A DNA stretch of 64,000 nt from Kutzneria buriramensis (GCF_003387475.1 NZ_QUNO01000014.1:300131-364130); one strand, 5' to 3'; shown: positions 25,000-33,217, counted from the stretch's first letter. Translations and numbers: made by a program. Notes: generated by a model from the letters alone, not told the origin.

Positions 25000-25650
25000 T
25001 CAGAGCTCGTCCGCGAGCCGGGCCACCTCGTCGTTCACCGCCGCGGCGGCCGTCGCCCACTCGGTGCCGACCGGGAAGGACGCCAGCACCACCACGACGA
25101 ACCGCCAGCCGGCGCCGACCACGCCGCTGGTGTGCAACACCACATCGCGCGGGCTCTCCGACCAGCCCTGTTTGATCGCCCACGGCCGTGGCAGCCGGTT
25201 CGGAATGCCGAAGTACTGGTCGAAGCCGTCCGAGCCGTGCCGGGGCGCGGCGGCCAACGCGTCCACGATCAGCTCACGCCACGTCGCCGGCGCCACCTCC
25301 AGGACGTGTCGGTACGTGGCGACCACGTCGCCGATGCCCAGCATCGTGTCGCCCCACCTGCCGGCGATCTCCGGCGGACGGGCCGACGGCAGCGCCAGCC
25401 GCTCGGCCGTGCGCACCACGATCTCCGGACCGCCGTCGGCGTCCCACAGCTCGTTGGCCACGTCGTCGTCGCTGGCCGACAGCATGAGCCGCAACGCCTC
25501 GTGCAGCGCCGGCGTCGCCGACCGGCGCGCCAGCACGTCGAGCGCGATGAGCAGCTTCACCAGCGAGGCGGAGCGGAAGGCCAGTTCCGCTCCCCGCCAC
25601 CGTGTCGCTCGATCGACGGACCTGTCGTATACCGCTACCGCGCGGCTCAG
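25000..25650 (-). CDS. class A beta-lactamase-like serine hydrolase, start uncertain (CTG?)
   Basis: About 215 residues of a beta-lactamase-fold hydrolase with the SxxK nucleophile SASLVK, an SDD-type loop (LSASDDDVANEL) and KQG in place of KTG. No ATG, GTG or TTG occurs in frame before the SxxK motif in the region after the bcp stop. The only start that fits is a CTG overlapping that stop (CTGA), which would leave about 30 residues before the nucleophile and no signal peptide. The gene may therefore use a rare CTG start or be 5'-truncated. Its role, whether beta-lactamase, peptidase or esterase, cannot be told. Confidence 0.65.
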   Translation of the reverse strand: MSRAVAVYDRSVDRATRWRGAELAFRSASLVKLLIALDVLARRSATPALHEALRLMLSASDDDVANELWDADGGPEIVVRTAERLALPSARPPEIAGRWGDTMLGIGDVVATYRHVLEVAPATWRELIVDALAAAPRHGSDGFDQYFGIPNRLPRPWAIKQGWSESPRDVVLHTSGVVGAGWRFVVVVLASFPVGTEWATAAAAVNDEVARLADEL

Positions 25651-26120
25651 ACGCCCAGGTCCTTGCGGAGCTTGGCGACGTGCCCGGTGGCACGCACGTT
25701 GTACGACGCCTTCGCGATCTTGCCCTCGGCGTCCACGATGAAGGTCGAACGAATCACCCCCTGCACCGTGCGCCCGTAGTTCTGCTTCTCGCCGAACGCG
25801 CCCCAGCGCTGCATCACCGACTTGTCCGCGTCGGACAGCAGCGGGAAGGTCAGCCCCTCCGCGTCCCGGAACTTGGCCAGCTTCTCCACCTTGTCCGGGG
25901 AGATGCCCAGCACGTCGAAACCGGCGTCGTTGAGCTCGGACAGGTTGTCCCGGAAGTCGCACGCCTGCTTGGTGCAGCCCGGCGTCATGGCGGCCGGGTA
26001 GAAGTACACGACGACCTGCCGGCCGCGGTAGTCCGACAGCGACACCTTGGCGCCCTCGCTGTCGACGAGGGTGAAGTCCGGCGCCACGTCGCCGACGGCG
26101 AGACGCGCATTCTCAGTCAT
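25647..26120 (-). CDS. bcp: thioredoxin-dependent peroxiredoxin, Bcp/PrxQ type
   Basis: A 157-residue peroxidase that reduces hydrogen and organic peroxides. The peroxidatic cysteine is in YFYPAAMTPGCTKQACDF with the resolving cysteine five residues later, as in the Bcp subfamily. The C-terminal IRSTFIVDAEGKI is typical. ATG 26120 gives the normal length. The stop overlaps the possible CTG start of the following serine hydrolase. Confidence 0.94.
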   Translation of the reverse strand: MTENARLAVGDVAPDFTLVDSEGAKVSLSDYRGRQVVVYFYPAAMTPGCTKQACDFRDNLSELNDAGFDVLGISPDKVEKLAKFRDAEGLTFPLLSDADKSVMQRWGAFGEKQNYGRTVQGVIRSTFIVDAEGKIAKASYNVRATGHVAKLRKDLGV

Positions 26121-26155
26121 GCCGACGACGCTAGCGGCAGACCCTGACAACGCGC

Positions 26156-26695
26156 CTAAGCGGTCCCCGAGAAGGCGGCCGCCGGCACCGCGTCGATCAC
26201 GTCCGGCTGCACCAGGATCCGCAGGTCGACGGGCTGTTTCGGGAGGGCGAACGCCACTGTCAAGTCGAGTGAGCGGCCGGGCGCCACGTCCTGCTCGGCG
26301 GCGACGTATCCGGCCAGTCCCTGCGCCGGATCGACCACCTCCTGGGCGGTCTGTCCGGCGACCGTCGCCCGCAGTGCCAGCTGCGACGGCTTGTACGGCG
26401 AGGACGTGCCGTTCTCGATGACCACCTCGAACACCGCCGCCCGCGCCGCCTGCGGATAGGCCGTGCTGCTGGGCGTGATCGAGCGGGGCTGCGAGACGGT
26501 GATGGCCAGCCCGTTCGGCCAGGTCCGGCGGTCGCCGAAGGCCGCGCTCAGCGTGCTGTCGGTCTGGGGCCTGGTCTGGCCGGCCGTGGGGCTCGTGGTG
26601 CTCCGCAGCGCCGACAACTGCGTGCCGCCGGCCGTGCCGCATCCGGCCAGCAGCGCCGCTAGGCACCCGGCCACGACCAGCCTGACGATCCGCAC
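26156..26695 (-). CDS. lipoprotein, DUF4352-like immunoglobulin-type fold
   Basis: A 179-residue exported lipoprotein. A short signal peptide ends in the lipobox LLAGC, followed by a Ser/Thr-rich linker. The C-terminal 120 residues (GLAITVSQPRSITP ... AVFEVVIENGTSSPYKPSQLALRATV ... SLDLTVAFALPKQPVDLRILVQP) match the pattern of DUF4352-type extracellular beta domains. Its binding partner is unknown. GTG 26695 has AGGAG nine bases upstream. Confidence 0.8.
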   Translation of the reverse strand: MRIVRLVVAGCLAALLAGCGTAGGTQLSALRSTTSPTAGQTRPQTDSTLSAAFGDRRTWPNGLAITVSQPRSITPSSTAYPQAARAAVFEVVIENGTSSPYKPSQLALRATVAGQTAQEVVDPAQGLAGYVAAEQDVAPGRSLDLTVAFALPKQPVDLRILVQPDVIDAVPAAAFSGTA

Positions 26696-26929
26696 TTGCC
26701 GCTCCTGCCTGGGGCCTGTTGACCAAACCTCTCCACCATGGCGGCCGTGCCGGTGTCCGGGCCAACCGGTTACGACAGTCGAGGCACAGCTGGTGCCGGG
26801 ACGTGGCCAAGCCGTGACCGACTGACGACGGAGTGTGGGCGGAGCCACAGCTTCGCTGTCGAACGTCCGACCCGGCCGCAACGGCCCACGTGGGTCGTCG
26901 CCGACCGCTGTGACCTGCGCGGACGTGGA

Positions 26930-26952
26930 TTGTCAGACCTCGGGTCTAGCGT
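26930..26952 (+). promoter_or_regulatory. PafBC/RecA-NDp-like DNA-damage promoter
   Basis: TTGTCAGAC, eight bases, then TAGCGT matches the actinobacterial LexA-independent damage motif TTGTCRGWG-N8-TANNNT at all defined positions except one. The predicted start lies just before GAGGGG and an ATG at 26963. Confidence 0.45.
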
Positions 26953-26962
26953 GCGAGGGGTG

Positions 26963-27127
26963 ATGGACAAAGCGCACGACGGGCGGCAACCGGACGTTCC
27001 CGGCGGACGATCGGACGAGTGGAGGTCCGATGTCCGTCTCGCACCGGGGAACGCACCGGCGAGGCCCGCCGGACCGGTCGCCATCACAGCGATCGAACCG
27101 AGAGGAGGTGGTCCTCGAGGACGCTGA
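26963..27127 (+). CDS. 54-residue ORF behind the damage-type promoter
   Basis: The ATG at 26963 follows GAGGGGTG at close spacing and opens a 54-codon frame beginning MDKAHDGRQPDVPGGRSDEW. It is Gly/Pro/Arg-rich and has no recognisable domain. Third-position GC is clearly below that of neighbouring genes, so coding is doubtful. Its only support is its position directly downstream of the PafBC-like motif. Confidence 0.22.
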   Translation: MDKAHDGRQPDVPGGRSDEWRSDVRLAPGNAPARPAGPVAITAIEPRGGGPRGR

Positions 27128-27381
27128 GCACCGGGCGGCCCGAACGGGTCGGTCGGCGGTGGGGTTGTCGGTCGGCACGGTGCCCGACCGGACGACCTCG
27201 CGGCCGAGCGAGCCGCGACGGCCCTCCCGGTGCGCACGACACGCACAACTGAATGGATCGGTGCATCGCCCTCGCACCGGCCGGGGTCGGTCGGGACGGT
27301 CAGGTGCTCGACCGACCCCGTGGCCCCGGTCGGGGCGGTCGTCCTGGTCCGCCGCAGGCGACCTGCGGGTATCGGCGGCCT

Positions 27382-27387
27382 TACAGT
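27382..27387 (+). promoter_or_regulatory. -10 element of leaderless TetR promoter
   Basis: TACAGT ends six bases before GTG 27394. The TetR message is probably leaderless. Confidence 0.45.
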
Positions 27388-27393
27388 CTGGGT

Positions 27394-27990
27394 GTGACTT
27401 CCGCCGATCCCACGACCAGCCGGCCGCTGCGCGCCGACGCCCGGCGCAACCGCGCCCGGGTGCTCGAGGTGGCGCAGGAGGTGTTCGCCGAGGAGGGCCT
27501 CGCGGTCCCGATCGACGAGATCGCCCGCAGGGCCGGAGTCGGCGTGGGCACGGTGTACCGGCACTTCCCGACCAAGGACGCGCTGTTCGAGGCGATCATC
27601 GTGGAGCGACTGCGCGCGGTCGGCGAGGCCGCCCGCGAGCTGGCCGAGGGTCCCGAGGCCGGCACCGGCTTCTTCGCGTTCTTCGAGCAGATGGTGCAGA
27701 ACGCCAGCCTGAACCGGGCGCTGTTCGACGCGCTCGCGGCCAACGGCAGCTTCAACCGGGAGCTGACCGCCGAGGCGTCGAACGTGATGATGACCGGCCT
27801 CGGCCAGCTGCTGGCCAAGGCCCAGGAGGCCGGGCGGGTGCGGTCCGATCTCACGGTGACCGACGTGAAGACCTTGATGGTGGGCTGCCTGGCGATGGCC
27901 CGGCAGGGCACCGCCGACCCGCGGTTGATCGTCGGCGTGGTCTGCGACGGCATGCGGCCGGTCAGTCCATCCCGGACACCCGGAGCGTGA
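27394..27990 (+). CDS. TetR family regulator
   Basis: A 198-residue regulator with a clear N-terminal helix-turn-helix (RARVLEVAQEVFAEEGLAVPIDEIARRAGVGVGTVYRHFPTKDALFEAIIVERL) and a helical ligand domain of the type common in actinobacterial TetR_C proteins. GTG 27394 is the start. The last 29 bases overlap the converging alkB gene. There is no adjacent divergent target, so the regulon is unknown. Confidence 0.9.
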   Translation: MTSADPTTSRPLRADARRNRARVLEVAQEVFAEEGLAVPIDEIARRAGVGVGTVYRHFPTKDALFEAIIVERLRAVGEAARELAEGPEAGTGFFAFFEQMVQNASLNRALFDALAANGSFNRELTAEASNVMMTGLGQLLAKAQEAGRVRSDLTVTDVKTLMVGCLAMARQGTADPRLIVGVVCDGMRPVSPSRTPGA

Positions 27991-28588
27991 TGTTGAGCCG
28001 ACCGGCCGCCAGGCCGGTGGCCGGGTCGCCGGTGCCCGGCAGCGTCTTCGTCACGCCGTGATAGGCGAACCGGGACGGTCCGCCGAACACGAACAGGTCG
28101 CCGGAGCGCAGCTCGACGTCGGTCCACGGCCGGTTGCGGTGCTCGGTGTTGCCGAACCGGAACACGCAGCTGTCGCCGATGCTCAGTGACACCACGGGCG
28201 CGTCGCTGCGCTCGTCCTTGTCCTGGTGCATGCCCATCTTCGCGGCCTGGTCGTAGAAGTTGACCAGCGCGATGTCGGGTCGGTACGCGGGATCGCCGAC
28301 CGCCCGGGCGCCCAGGTCCGCGAGCCAGTCCGGCAGCGGCTTCACCGGGGAGCCGTCCTCGGTGGTGCGGCTGTAGCGGTACGGCGTCCAGTGCCAGCCC
28401 AGGCACACCGTCTGCACGGACATCACGCCGCCGCTGGGCAGCCGCGTGTGCCGCATGCCGGCGGGCGCTGCCGCCCAGTCGCGGCACGCGGCCACCAGCC
28501 GGCGCTGCTCGTCGGGGCTGAGCCAGTCGGGGGTGTGCACGGCGCCGGGCGCGATCTCCGCTGGCTCGCGGCCGAACATCGAATCCAC
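27962..28588 (-). CDS. alkB: AlkB-type 2-oxoglutarate/iron dioxygenase, DNA repair
   Basis: A 208-residue oxidative demethylase that repairs alkylated bases. Metal ligands are the HxD of MGMHQDKDER and the distal histidine of FAYHGVTK; 2-oxoglutarate contacts are ALVNFYD and RLNITLRVSG. The ATG at 28588 (MDSMFGREP) is the first good start. It converges on and overlaps the TetR gene. A tRNA follows upstream on the same strand. Confidence 0.92.
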   Translation of the reverse strand: MDSMFGREPAEIAPGAVHTPDWLSPDEQRRLVAACRDWAAAPAGMRHTRLPSGGVMSVQTVCLGWHWTPYRYSRTTEDGSPVKPLPDWLADLGARAVGDPAYRPDIALVNFYDQAAKMGMHQDKDERSDAPVVSLSIGDSCVFRFGNTEHRNRPWTDVELRSGDLFVFGGPSRFAYHGVTKTLPGTGDPATGLAAGRLNITLRVSGMD

Positions 28589-28695
28589 GGGGGTCTCCGT
28601 CCGCTGTGCGGCGGTACGTGCGTTGCACCCGCTGCACGCAACCCCCTGACCCGTTGGCCCAGTCGAGACTGCGCCGCAGGTCAGCGGGGTATTAG

Positions 28696-28769
28696 TAGGG
28701 CCGGTCGGACTCGAACCGACACTGGCACGGACCTAAACCGTGTGCCTCTGCCAATTGGGCTACGGCCCC
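28696..28769 (-). tRNA. class I tRNA with UAG anticodon (reads CUA; nominal tRNA-Leu)
   Basis: A complete cloverleaf. It has a 7-bp acceptor stem with one G-U pair, a D-arm starting GCCCAATTGGCAGA, the anticodon stem CACGG/CCGTG around loop TTTAGGT (anticodon TAG), a five-base variable loop CCAGT, the T-arm GTCGG-TTCGAGT-CCGAC and discriminator A. CCA is not encoded. A UAG anticodon decodes leucine CUA, but bacterial tRNA-Leu should have a long variable arm, which this lacks. A degenerate relative lies at 38.6 kb. Confidence 0.88.
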
Positions 28770-28869
28770 CTTGGCCGCAAGCCTAGCGGTCGCCCTCCGG
28801 CGGGCCCGGCGAACGGGTCCTAACGTGGTCAACTACGGTGGTTTCCACCACGCACGGCGAGGAGGACAA

Positions 28870-29091
28870 GTGGCTCGCGATCCCGACACCATTCAGCGCG
28901 AGATCGAGCAGGCGCGGGACGCGCTGGCCGCCACCCTGGACGAGTTGGCCGTCAAGGCCAACCCGAAGCAGTACGTGGACCAGGGCAAGGACGCGGTCCG
29001 TGCCCGGCTGTCCGATCCGCGGGTGAAGTACGCGTTGATCGGCGTCGGGGTGCTGGTCGGCGTCCTGGTGGTGCGCAAGCTCTTCCGCTGA
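28870..29091 (+). CDS. DUF3618 small membrane-anchored protein
   Basis: A 73-residue protein with an N-terminal amphipathic helix (DPDTIQREIEQARDALAATLDELAVKANP) and a C-terminal transmembrane segment ending VVRKLFR. This is the standard DUF3618 architecture, found near stress-response genes in actinobacteria; its role is not established. GTG 28870 follows GGAGGACAA. A strong hairpin follows the stop. Confidence 0.85.
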   Translation: MARDPDTIQREIEQARDALAATLDELAVKANPKQYVDQGKDAVRARLSDPRVKYALIGVGVLVGVLVVRKLFR

Positions 29092-29100
29092 CGACGAGCG

Positions 29101-29135
29101 AAAGCCCCGCCGGCCGCGCAGGCCGGCGGGGCTTT
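29101..29135. terminator. bidirectional hairpin between DUF3618 and TetR genes
   Basis: A perfect 15-bp stem (29101-29115 with 29121-29135) with loop GCGCA. AAAG and CTTT at the ends give short A/T tracts in both directions. Confidence 0.8.
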
Positions 29136-29143
29136 CGCCGTGT

Positions 29144-29758
29144 TCAGGGCCGCAGCAGTGGCAGCAGGACCTGGTCGACGAGCCGATCCACGAAGGTGGC
29201 GTCGAGGGGGTCCCCGGTGAGCATCAGCCGGTAGGTCAGCGCCGCGCCGGCGAGCTCGACGGCCATGCCGCGCGGGGCGTCCAGCCGGACCTCGCCGCGG
29301 GCGGTGCCCCGGTCGAGGATGCCGCGCAGCACGTCCCGCTGCGCCACCAGGAACGTCTCGCGGAACGCGGTGGCGAGCTCGGGCTCGTGGGGGAGTTCGC
29401 CGACCAGCGCCTGCGCGGCCTTGCCGGTCGGCCCGGACAGGAACGCGGCGAAGGCGCTGAGGAACTCGCGCAGGTCGCCGGTGAGCGATCCGGTGTCGGG
29501 CTCGGGGATGTTCTGGTGCACCAACTGGTTCACGGTGTCGATGACCAGGTCGAGCTTGGACTCCCAGCGCCGGTAGATGGTCGCCTTGCCGGCCCGCGCC
29601 TTGGCGGCGACCGCGTCCATGGTCAGCGCCCGGTAGCCGACCTCGGCCATGACCTCCAGCGCCGCGCGGCGCAGCGCCTCGTCGCGGGTGGCGTCCCTCG
29701 GCCGGCCGCGGGCGGCCGCGTTTGCCTGCTCCGCGTACGACGTTGTGGCCAAGACCAT
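29144..29758 (-). CDS. TetR family regulator
   Basis: A 204-residue regulator: RDEALRRAALEVMAEVGYRALTMDAVAAKARAGKATIYRRWESKLDLVIDTVNQL forms the DNA-binding domain. The C-terminal domain is of the TetR_C type with an FLSAFAAFLSGPTGKAAQAL segment. The ATG at 29758 is near the conserved region; the first 15 residues are variable. The upstream gene is a hypothetical on the same strand. The target is not evident. Confidence 0.88.
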   Translation of the reverse strand: MVLATTSYAEQANAAARGRPRDATRDEALRRAALEVMAEVGYRALTMDAVAAKARAGKATIYRRWESKLDLVIDTVNQLVHQNIPEPDTGSLTGDLREFLSAFAAFLSGPTGKAAQALVGELPHEPELATAFRETFLVAQRDVLRGILDRGTARGEVRLDAPRGMAVELAGAALTYRLMLTGDPLDATFVDRLVDQVLLPLLRP

Positions 29759-29824
29759 CCTCCCGATACGGCAAGGGGTTGCCCTTCGGGGATCATCCTA
29801 AGTGCAATCAGCCGGACGAGTGGA

Positions 29825-30205
29825 TCAGATCGCCTTGTCGTCGGTCTCGTCGGCGAGCTCTGACAGGTCCATCTCCTGCGTGTTCTCCCCGACCTTGGGC
29901 GCGTCAGCGGCGGGCGTGTCGGCGACGGCCGGCTCGGCGGCGTGGGACGGCGTGCTCAGGCCGTGCCGTGCGTGCAGGTACGCGGTGGTGAAGGCGAAGG
30001 CGTCGCCGTCGAGCAGGTGCACGACGGTGGGCTTGCGCTCCTGCTCGGACGAGCCGGTGAGCTGCTCGACCATCTGGTCGGCGCGGTCGCGGGCGGCGAT
30101 CAGACCGGGCGCCTGCTCGGTCAGCACCGTGCCGTCCGCCTCCAGCTTGACCGTCCAGTCCTCGCCCTCGGGCGAGTAGTTCACCAATATCGGTGTCGCG
30201 CCCAT
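29825..30205 (-). CDS. hypothetical protein with acidic C-terminal tail
   Basis: A 126-residue soluble protein. The first 85 residues look folded (ILVNYSPEGEDWTVKLEADGTVLTEQAPGLIAARDRADQMVEQL ... TVVHLLDGDAFAFTTAYLHARHGL), with a segment resembling small actinobacterial HicB-like or antitoxin-like sheets only superficially. The last 40 residues are acidic and disordered. I do not recognise the family. Codon use is typical of the genome. Confidence 0.7.
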   Translation of the reverse strand: MGATPILVNYSPEGEDWTVKLEADGTVLTEQAPGLIAARDRADQMVEQLTGSSEQERKPTVVHLLDGDAFAFTTAYLHARHGLSTPSHAAEPAVADTPAADAPKVGENTQEMDLSELADETDDKAI

Positions 30206-30244
30206 CCTCGATCACCCTCCCCGTCGTGCCGCGGCCTCCCCGGT

Positions 30245-30279
30245 CGACGGGGCCGCGCGGATGAGACGCGGCCCCGTCG
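30245..30279 (-). terminator. hairpin after the DHA2 efflux gene
   Basis: A 13-bp stem (30245-30257 with 30267-30279) lies 45 bases beyond the MFS stop on the minus strand. Confidence 0.65.
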
Positions 30280-30323
30280 GACGCATGACGACGTTACACC
30301 GATCGGGTGACCGCCATCCGGCC

Positions 30324-32354
30324 TTACACCAAAGCGTGCCTACCTTGCCGCTGCTCGTCGCCCGCCTGCTCGATCATCCGGGCGGCGACCCGGTCGATCG
30401 CCGCGTCCAGGTCGTCCCGGCTCTCCTGCCGCCAGTCCGACAGCCGTTCCACGATCCAGCCCCGCCAGGCGGCGGCGAGCCGGTCGAACTCGGCGCGGCC
30501 CCGGTCGGTCAGGTCCAGTTCAGGGCCCTGCCGCTCGAGGTAGCCGCTGTACTCCAGCGCGAAGAACGCCGGCTCGAACACCTTGGCCGGGATGCGGTGC
30601 CGCTCGGCGATCGCCTCGACCGTCGCCGGCTGCTGCAACTTGTGCTGGAACTTGACCCGCATCAGGCACCAAACACCGCCTTCGTCCAGGCTCGTCCCGG
30701 AGCGGCCGAGGATCTCCGGCGCGGCCTGCCGCCGCTCCCGGTACATCAGCGTGGCGATGGCGCGCTCCAGCTCCCGGTCGGAGTCCCTGGCCTCCGGCAT
30801 CGCGAAGCCCTCGCCGAGTTCCGGCGCGCTCGCCCGGGAGGTGTCCCGCAGCGGCATCTCCTTGAGGAAGAACGACACCAGCAGCGCCAGCAGGCCGACC
30901 GGCACGGCGTAGAGGAACACCGTGTGCAGCGAATCGGAGTACGCCTGCACGATCGGCCGGGACACTGCGTCGGGCAGCGCGTGCAGCAGCGCCGGCACGG
31001 CCGTCACGTGCGGATCGACGCCTTGCGGCAACGGATGAGTTGCCAGCGCGGTCCCGAGGTTGGTGGTGAGCTGGCTGGAGTAGATCGAGCCGAAGATCGC
31101 GGCGCCGAACGAGCTGCCGATGGACCGCAGGAACGTCACGCCGGACGTGGCCACGCCGAGGTCGCCGTAGTCGACGGTGTTCTGCACGGCGATGGTCAGC
31201 ACCTGCATGGCCAGGCCGATTCCGACGCCGAGCACCAGCATGTACACCGACGACAGCACGATCCCGGTGTCCGGTGTGAGCAGCGACAGCAGGTACAGCC
31301 CGGCGCTGATGCCGATGCTGCCCAGGATCGGGAAGATCTTGTACCGACCGGTCCGGCTGACGATGTTGCCGGACAGGATGGACGCCACCAGCAGGCCGAT
31401 CACCATGGGCAGCAGGCGGATGCCGGAGCTGGTCGCGGACGTGCCCTGGACGTACTGCATGTAGGTGGGCAGGAACGACAGCGCCCCGAGCATGGCGAAG
31501 CCCACGATGAAGCTGAGGATGCCCGACACGGTGAACACCGGGTTGCGGAACAGCCGCATCGGCAGCATGGGCTCCTTGGCCCGCAGCTCCACGGCGACGA
31601 ACAGGCCCAGCAGCACCACCGAGCCGACCGACATCCAGATGATCTCGGGGGAGCCCCACGCGTAGGTGGTGCCGCCCCAGCTGGTGACCAGCGTCAGCCC
31701 GGTCGCGGCCAGGCCGATCAGCAGGATGCCGGCGTAGTCGACGACCGGCTTGATCGCCGCCTTCACCGACGGCATGGTCACCGCCGCGACGACCAGCACC
31801 ACCACGACGAGCGGGATGTTCACGTAGAACGCCCACCGCCAGGACAGGTGGTCCACGAACAGGCCGCCGAGCATCGGGCCGGCCACCGTCACCACGCCGA
31901 ACACCGAGCCCAGCAGCCCCTGGTACTTGCCGCGTTCGCGCAGCGGGATGAAGTCGGCGATGAGCGCGGTGGACGTGACCATCAGACCGCCGCCGCCGAT
32001 GCCCTGCACCGCCCGCCAGATGATGAGCCAGGTCATGGAGTCGGCGAAGCCGCAGAAGAACGAGCCGACGCCGAAGATCACCACAGAGAGCTGGAACATC
32101 AGCTTGCGGCCGAACAGGTCGCCGAACTTGCCGACGATCACCGTCATGATCGTCTCGGCCAACAGGTACGCGGTGACCACCCAGGACAGGTGGCCGGCGC
32201 CGCCGAGGTCGCCGACGATCGTCGGCAGCGCCGTGCCAACGATCGTCTGGTCGAGCGCCGCCAGCAGCATGCCGAGCAGCACCATGCCGAAGATCGCGTT
32301 GATCCGGCCGCGGCTGATGCCCACGGTGTCCGGTTCAGCGGTGGTGGCAGCCAT
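30324..32354 (-). CDS. DHA2 (EmrB/QacA-type) MFS drug transporter with C-terminal winged-helix-like domain
   Basis: A 676-residue transporter. Residues 1 to about 515 form the 14-helix DHA2 core (LAALDQTIVGTALPTIVGDLGG motif D1, GRKLMFQLSVVIFGVGS motif A, RAVQGIGGGGLMVTSTALI motif B). Residues 530-676 are a soluble extension with a helical winged-helix-like pattern (VWCLMRVKFQHKLQQPATVEAIAERHRIP ... LEYSGYLERQGPELDLTDRGRAEFDRL). That pattern resembles MarR-type domains seen on some actinobacterial exporters. A TetR gene lies upstream, with an operator palindrome between. Confidence 0.88.
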   Translation of the reverse strand: MAATTAEPDTVGISRGRINAIFGMVLLGMLLAALDQTIVGTALPTIVGDLGGAGHLSWVVTAYLLAETIMTVIVGKFGDLFGRKLMFQLSVVIFGVGSFFCGFADSMTWLIIWRAVQGIGGGGLMVTSTALIADFIPLRERGKYQGLLGSVFGVVTVAGPMLGGLFVDHLSWRWAFYVNIPLVVVVLVVAAVTMPSVKAAIKPVVDYAGILLIGLAATGLTLVTSWGGTTYAWGSPEIIWMSVGSVVLLGLFVAVELRAKEPMLPMRLFRNPVFTVSGILSFIVGFAMLGALSFLPTYMQYVQGTSATSSGIRLLPMVIGLLVASILSGNIVSRTGRYKIFPILGSIGISAGLYLLSLLTPDTGIVLSSVYMLVLGVGIGLAMQVLTIAVQNTVDYGDLGVATSGVTFLRSIGSSFGAAIFGSIYSSQLTTNLGTALATHPLPQGVDPHVTAVPALLHALPDAVSRPIVQAYSDSLHTVFLYAVPVGLLALLVSFFLKEMPLRDTSRASAPELGEGFAMPEARDSDRELERAIATLMYRERRQAAPEILGRSGTSLDEGGVWCLMRVKFQHKLQQPATVEAIAERHRIPAKVFEPAFFALEYSGYLERQGPELDLTDRGRAEFDRLAAAWRGWIVERLSDWRQESRDDLDAAIDRVAARMIEQAGDEQRQGRHALV

Positions 32355-32453
32355 TCACGCCCCCTCGTCCGGGTCGGTTCCGACTTCACCGCACGGGCCG
32401 GTCCGCCGCAGCGGACGTCACCCGGAGAGGTGAGATCCCGGGTATGAGCGTAC

Positions 32454-32469
32454 AGAACAGTTCTGTTCT
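32454..32469. promoter_or_regulatory. TetR operator palindrome upstream of the MFS gene
   Basis: AGAACAG-TT-CTGTTCT is a perfect 7+7 inverted repeat. It overlaps the last codons of the tetR gene and sits about 100 bases before the MFS start, in a locally AT-rich spot. It is the probable binding site of the adjacent TetR. Confidence 0.65.
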
Positions 32470-33070
32470 ATTGTGTGTGATCCCCGCTACCGAGCAGCGG
32501 CGCCAGCAGGCCGTCCACGATCCGGTCCACCAGCTCCTCGGTCAGCTCCCGGCCCTTGAACAGCAGGTTCGACATGGCCAGCGCCAACGGCAGGTCGGCC
32601 AGCAGCTCCAGGTCCACGCCGGCCGGCAGCTCGCCCCGGCGGCCGGCGGCGGCCAACACCTCGGCCATCGGATTCGTGCCGCCCTGGCCCAGCTGCTCGG
32701 TCATCAGCCCGGCCAGCTCCTGGTCGCGACGACTGCCCTCCAGCAGCGCGAGCAGCAGCCCGCGACGGTCGCCGGCCACCTCGGCGCGCAGCCACTGCTT
32801 GCACAGCTCGCGCACGTCGCCCAGGTACGACCCGGTGTCCGGGGCCGCGATCTCGACCCGATTGGCCTGTAGCGCCGCCACGATCAGGTGCGCCTTGGAC
32901 GGCCAGCGCTGGTAAAGGCTGCCCTTGCTGGCGTGCGCCCGCTGCGCCACGAGGTCCATGTTGAACCGCTCGTAGCCGACCTCGGCGACCGCGTCGATAG
33001 CCGCGGTGAACACCTCGGCGAGGCGCTCCGGGGTGTCGAGGGATACCCGTCGGCGCGAAGGGGACGACAT
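32468..33070 (-). CDS. TetR family regulator of the DHA2 exporter
   Basis: A 200-residue regulator with the HTH segment AAIDAVAEVGYERFNMDLVAQRAHASKGSLYQRWPSKAHLIVAAL. It precedes the MFS gene on the same strand, with an operator-like palindrome at its 3' end, the usual arrangement for drug-responsive control. ATG 33070 (MSSPSRRRVSL) is taken as the start; an open frame continues 33 residues upstream without conservation. Confidence 0.88.
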   Translation of the reverse strand: MSSPSRRRVSLDTPERLAEVFTAAIDAVAEVGYERFNMDLVAQRAHASKGSLYQRWPSKAHLIVAALQANRVEIAAPDTGSYLGDVRELCKQWLRAEVAGDRRGLLLALLEGSRRDQELAGLMTEQLGQGGTNPMAEVLAAAGRRGELPAGVDLELLADLPLALAMSNLLFKGRELTEELVDRIVDGLLAPLLGSGDHTQ

Positions 33071-33217
33071 TCCGGCGACAGTACTTCGGCGGTCCGAGGT
33101 TCCGTGCGCCGAGCCGGCACGGGCACCGTGCGCGCCGTTCGGCGTGGCGTGGACGGCAGCAGTGGTCACCCGAACAGTTCAATTGCCGCGACGGAGCCGA
33201 AGCCGCCGTGTCGGACA

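Larger units (their letters stand above)
26696..27393. other. 698-base stretch without a convincing gene
   Basis: This gap separates the lipoprotein from the TetR gene. Several long frames cross it on both strands but have poor codon-position bias and no homology I recognise. It holds a PafBC-type promoter motif at 26930-26952 with a 54-codon ORF behind it, a GAGAGGAGG at about 27101-27109, and many repeats of CGGTCGG. A regulatory RNA is possible. Confidence 0.5.
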
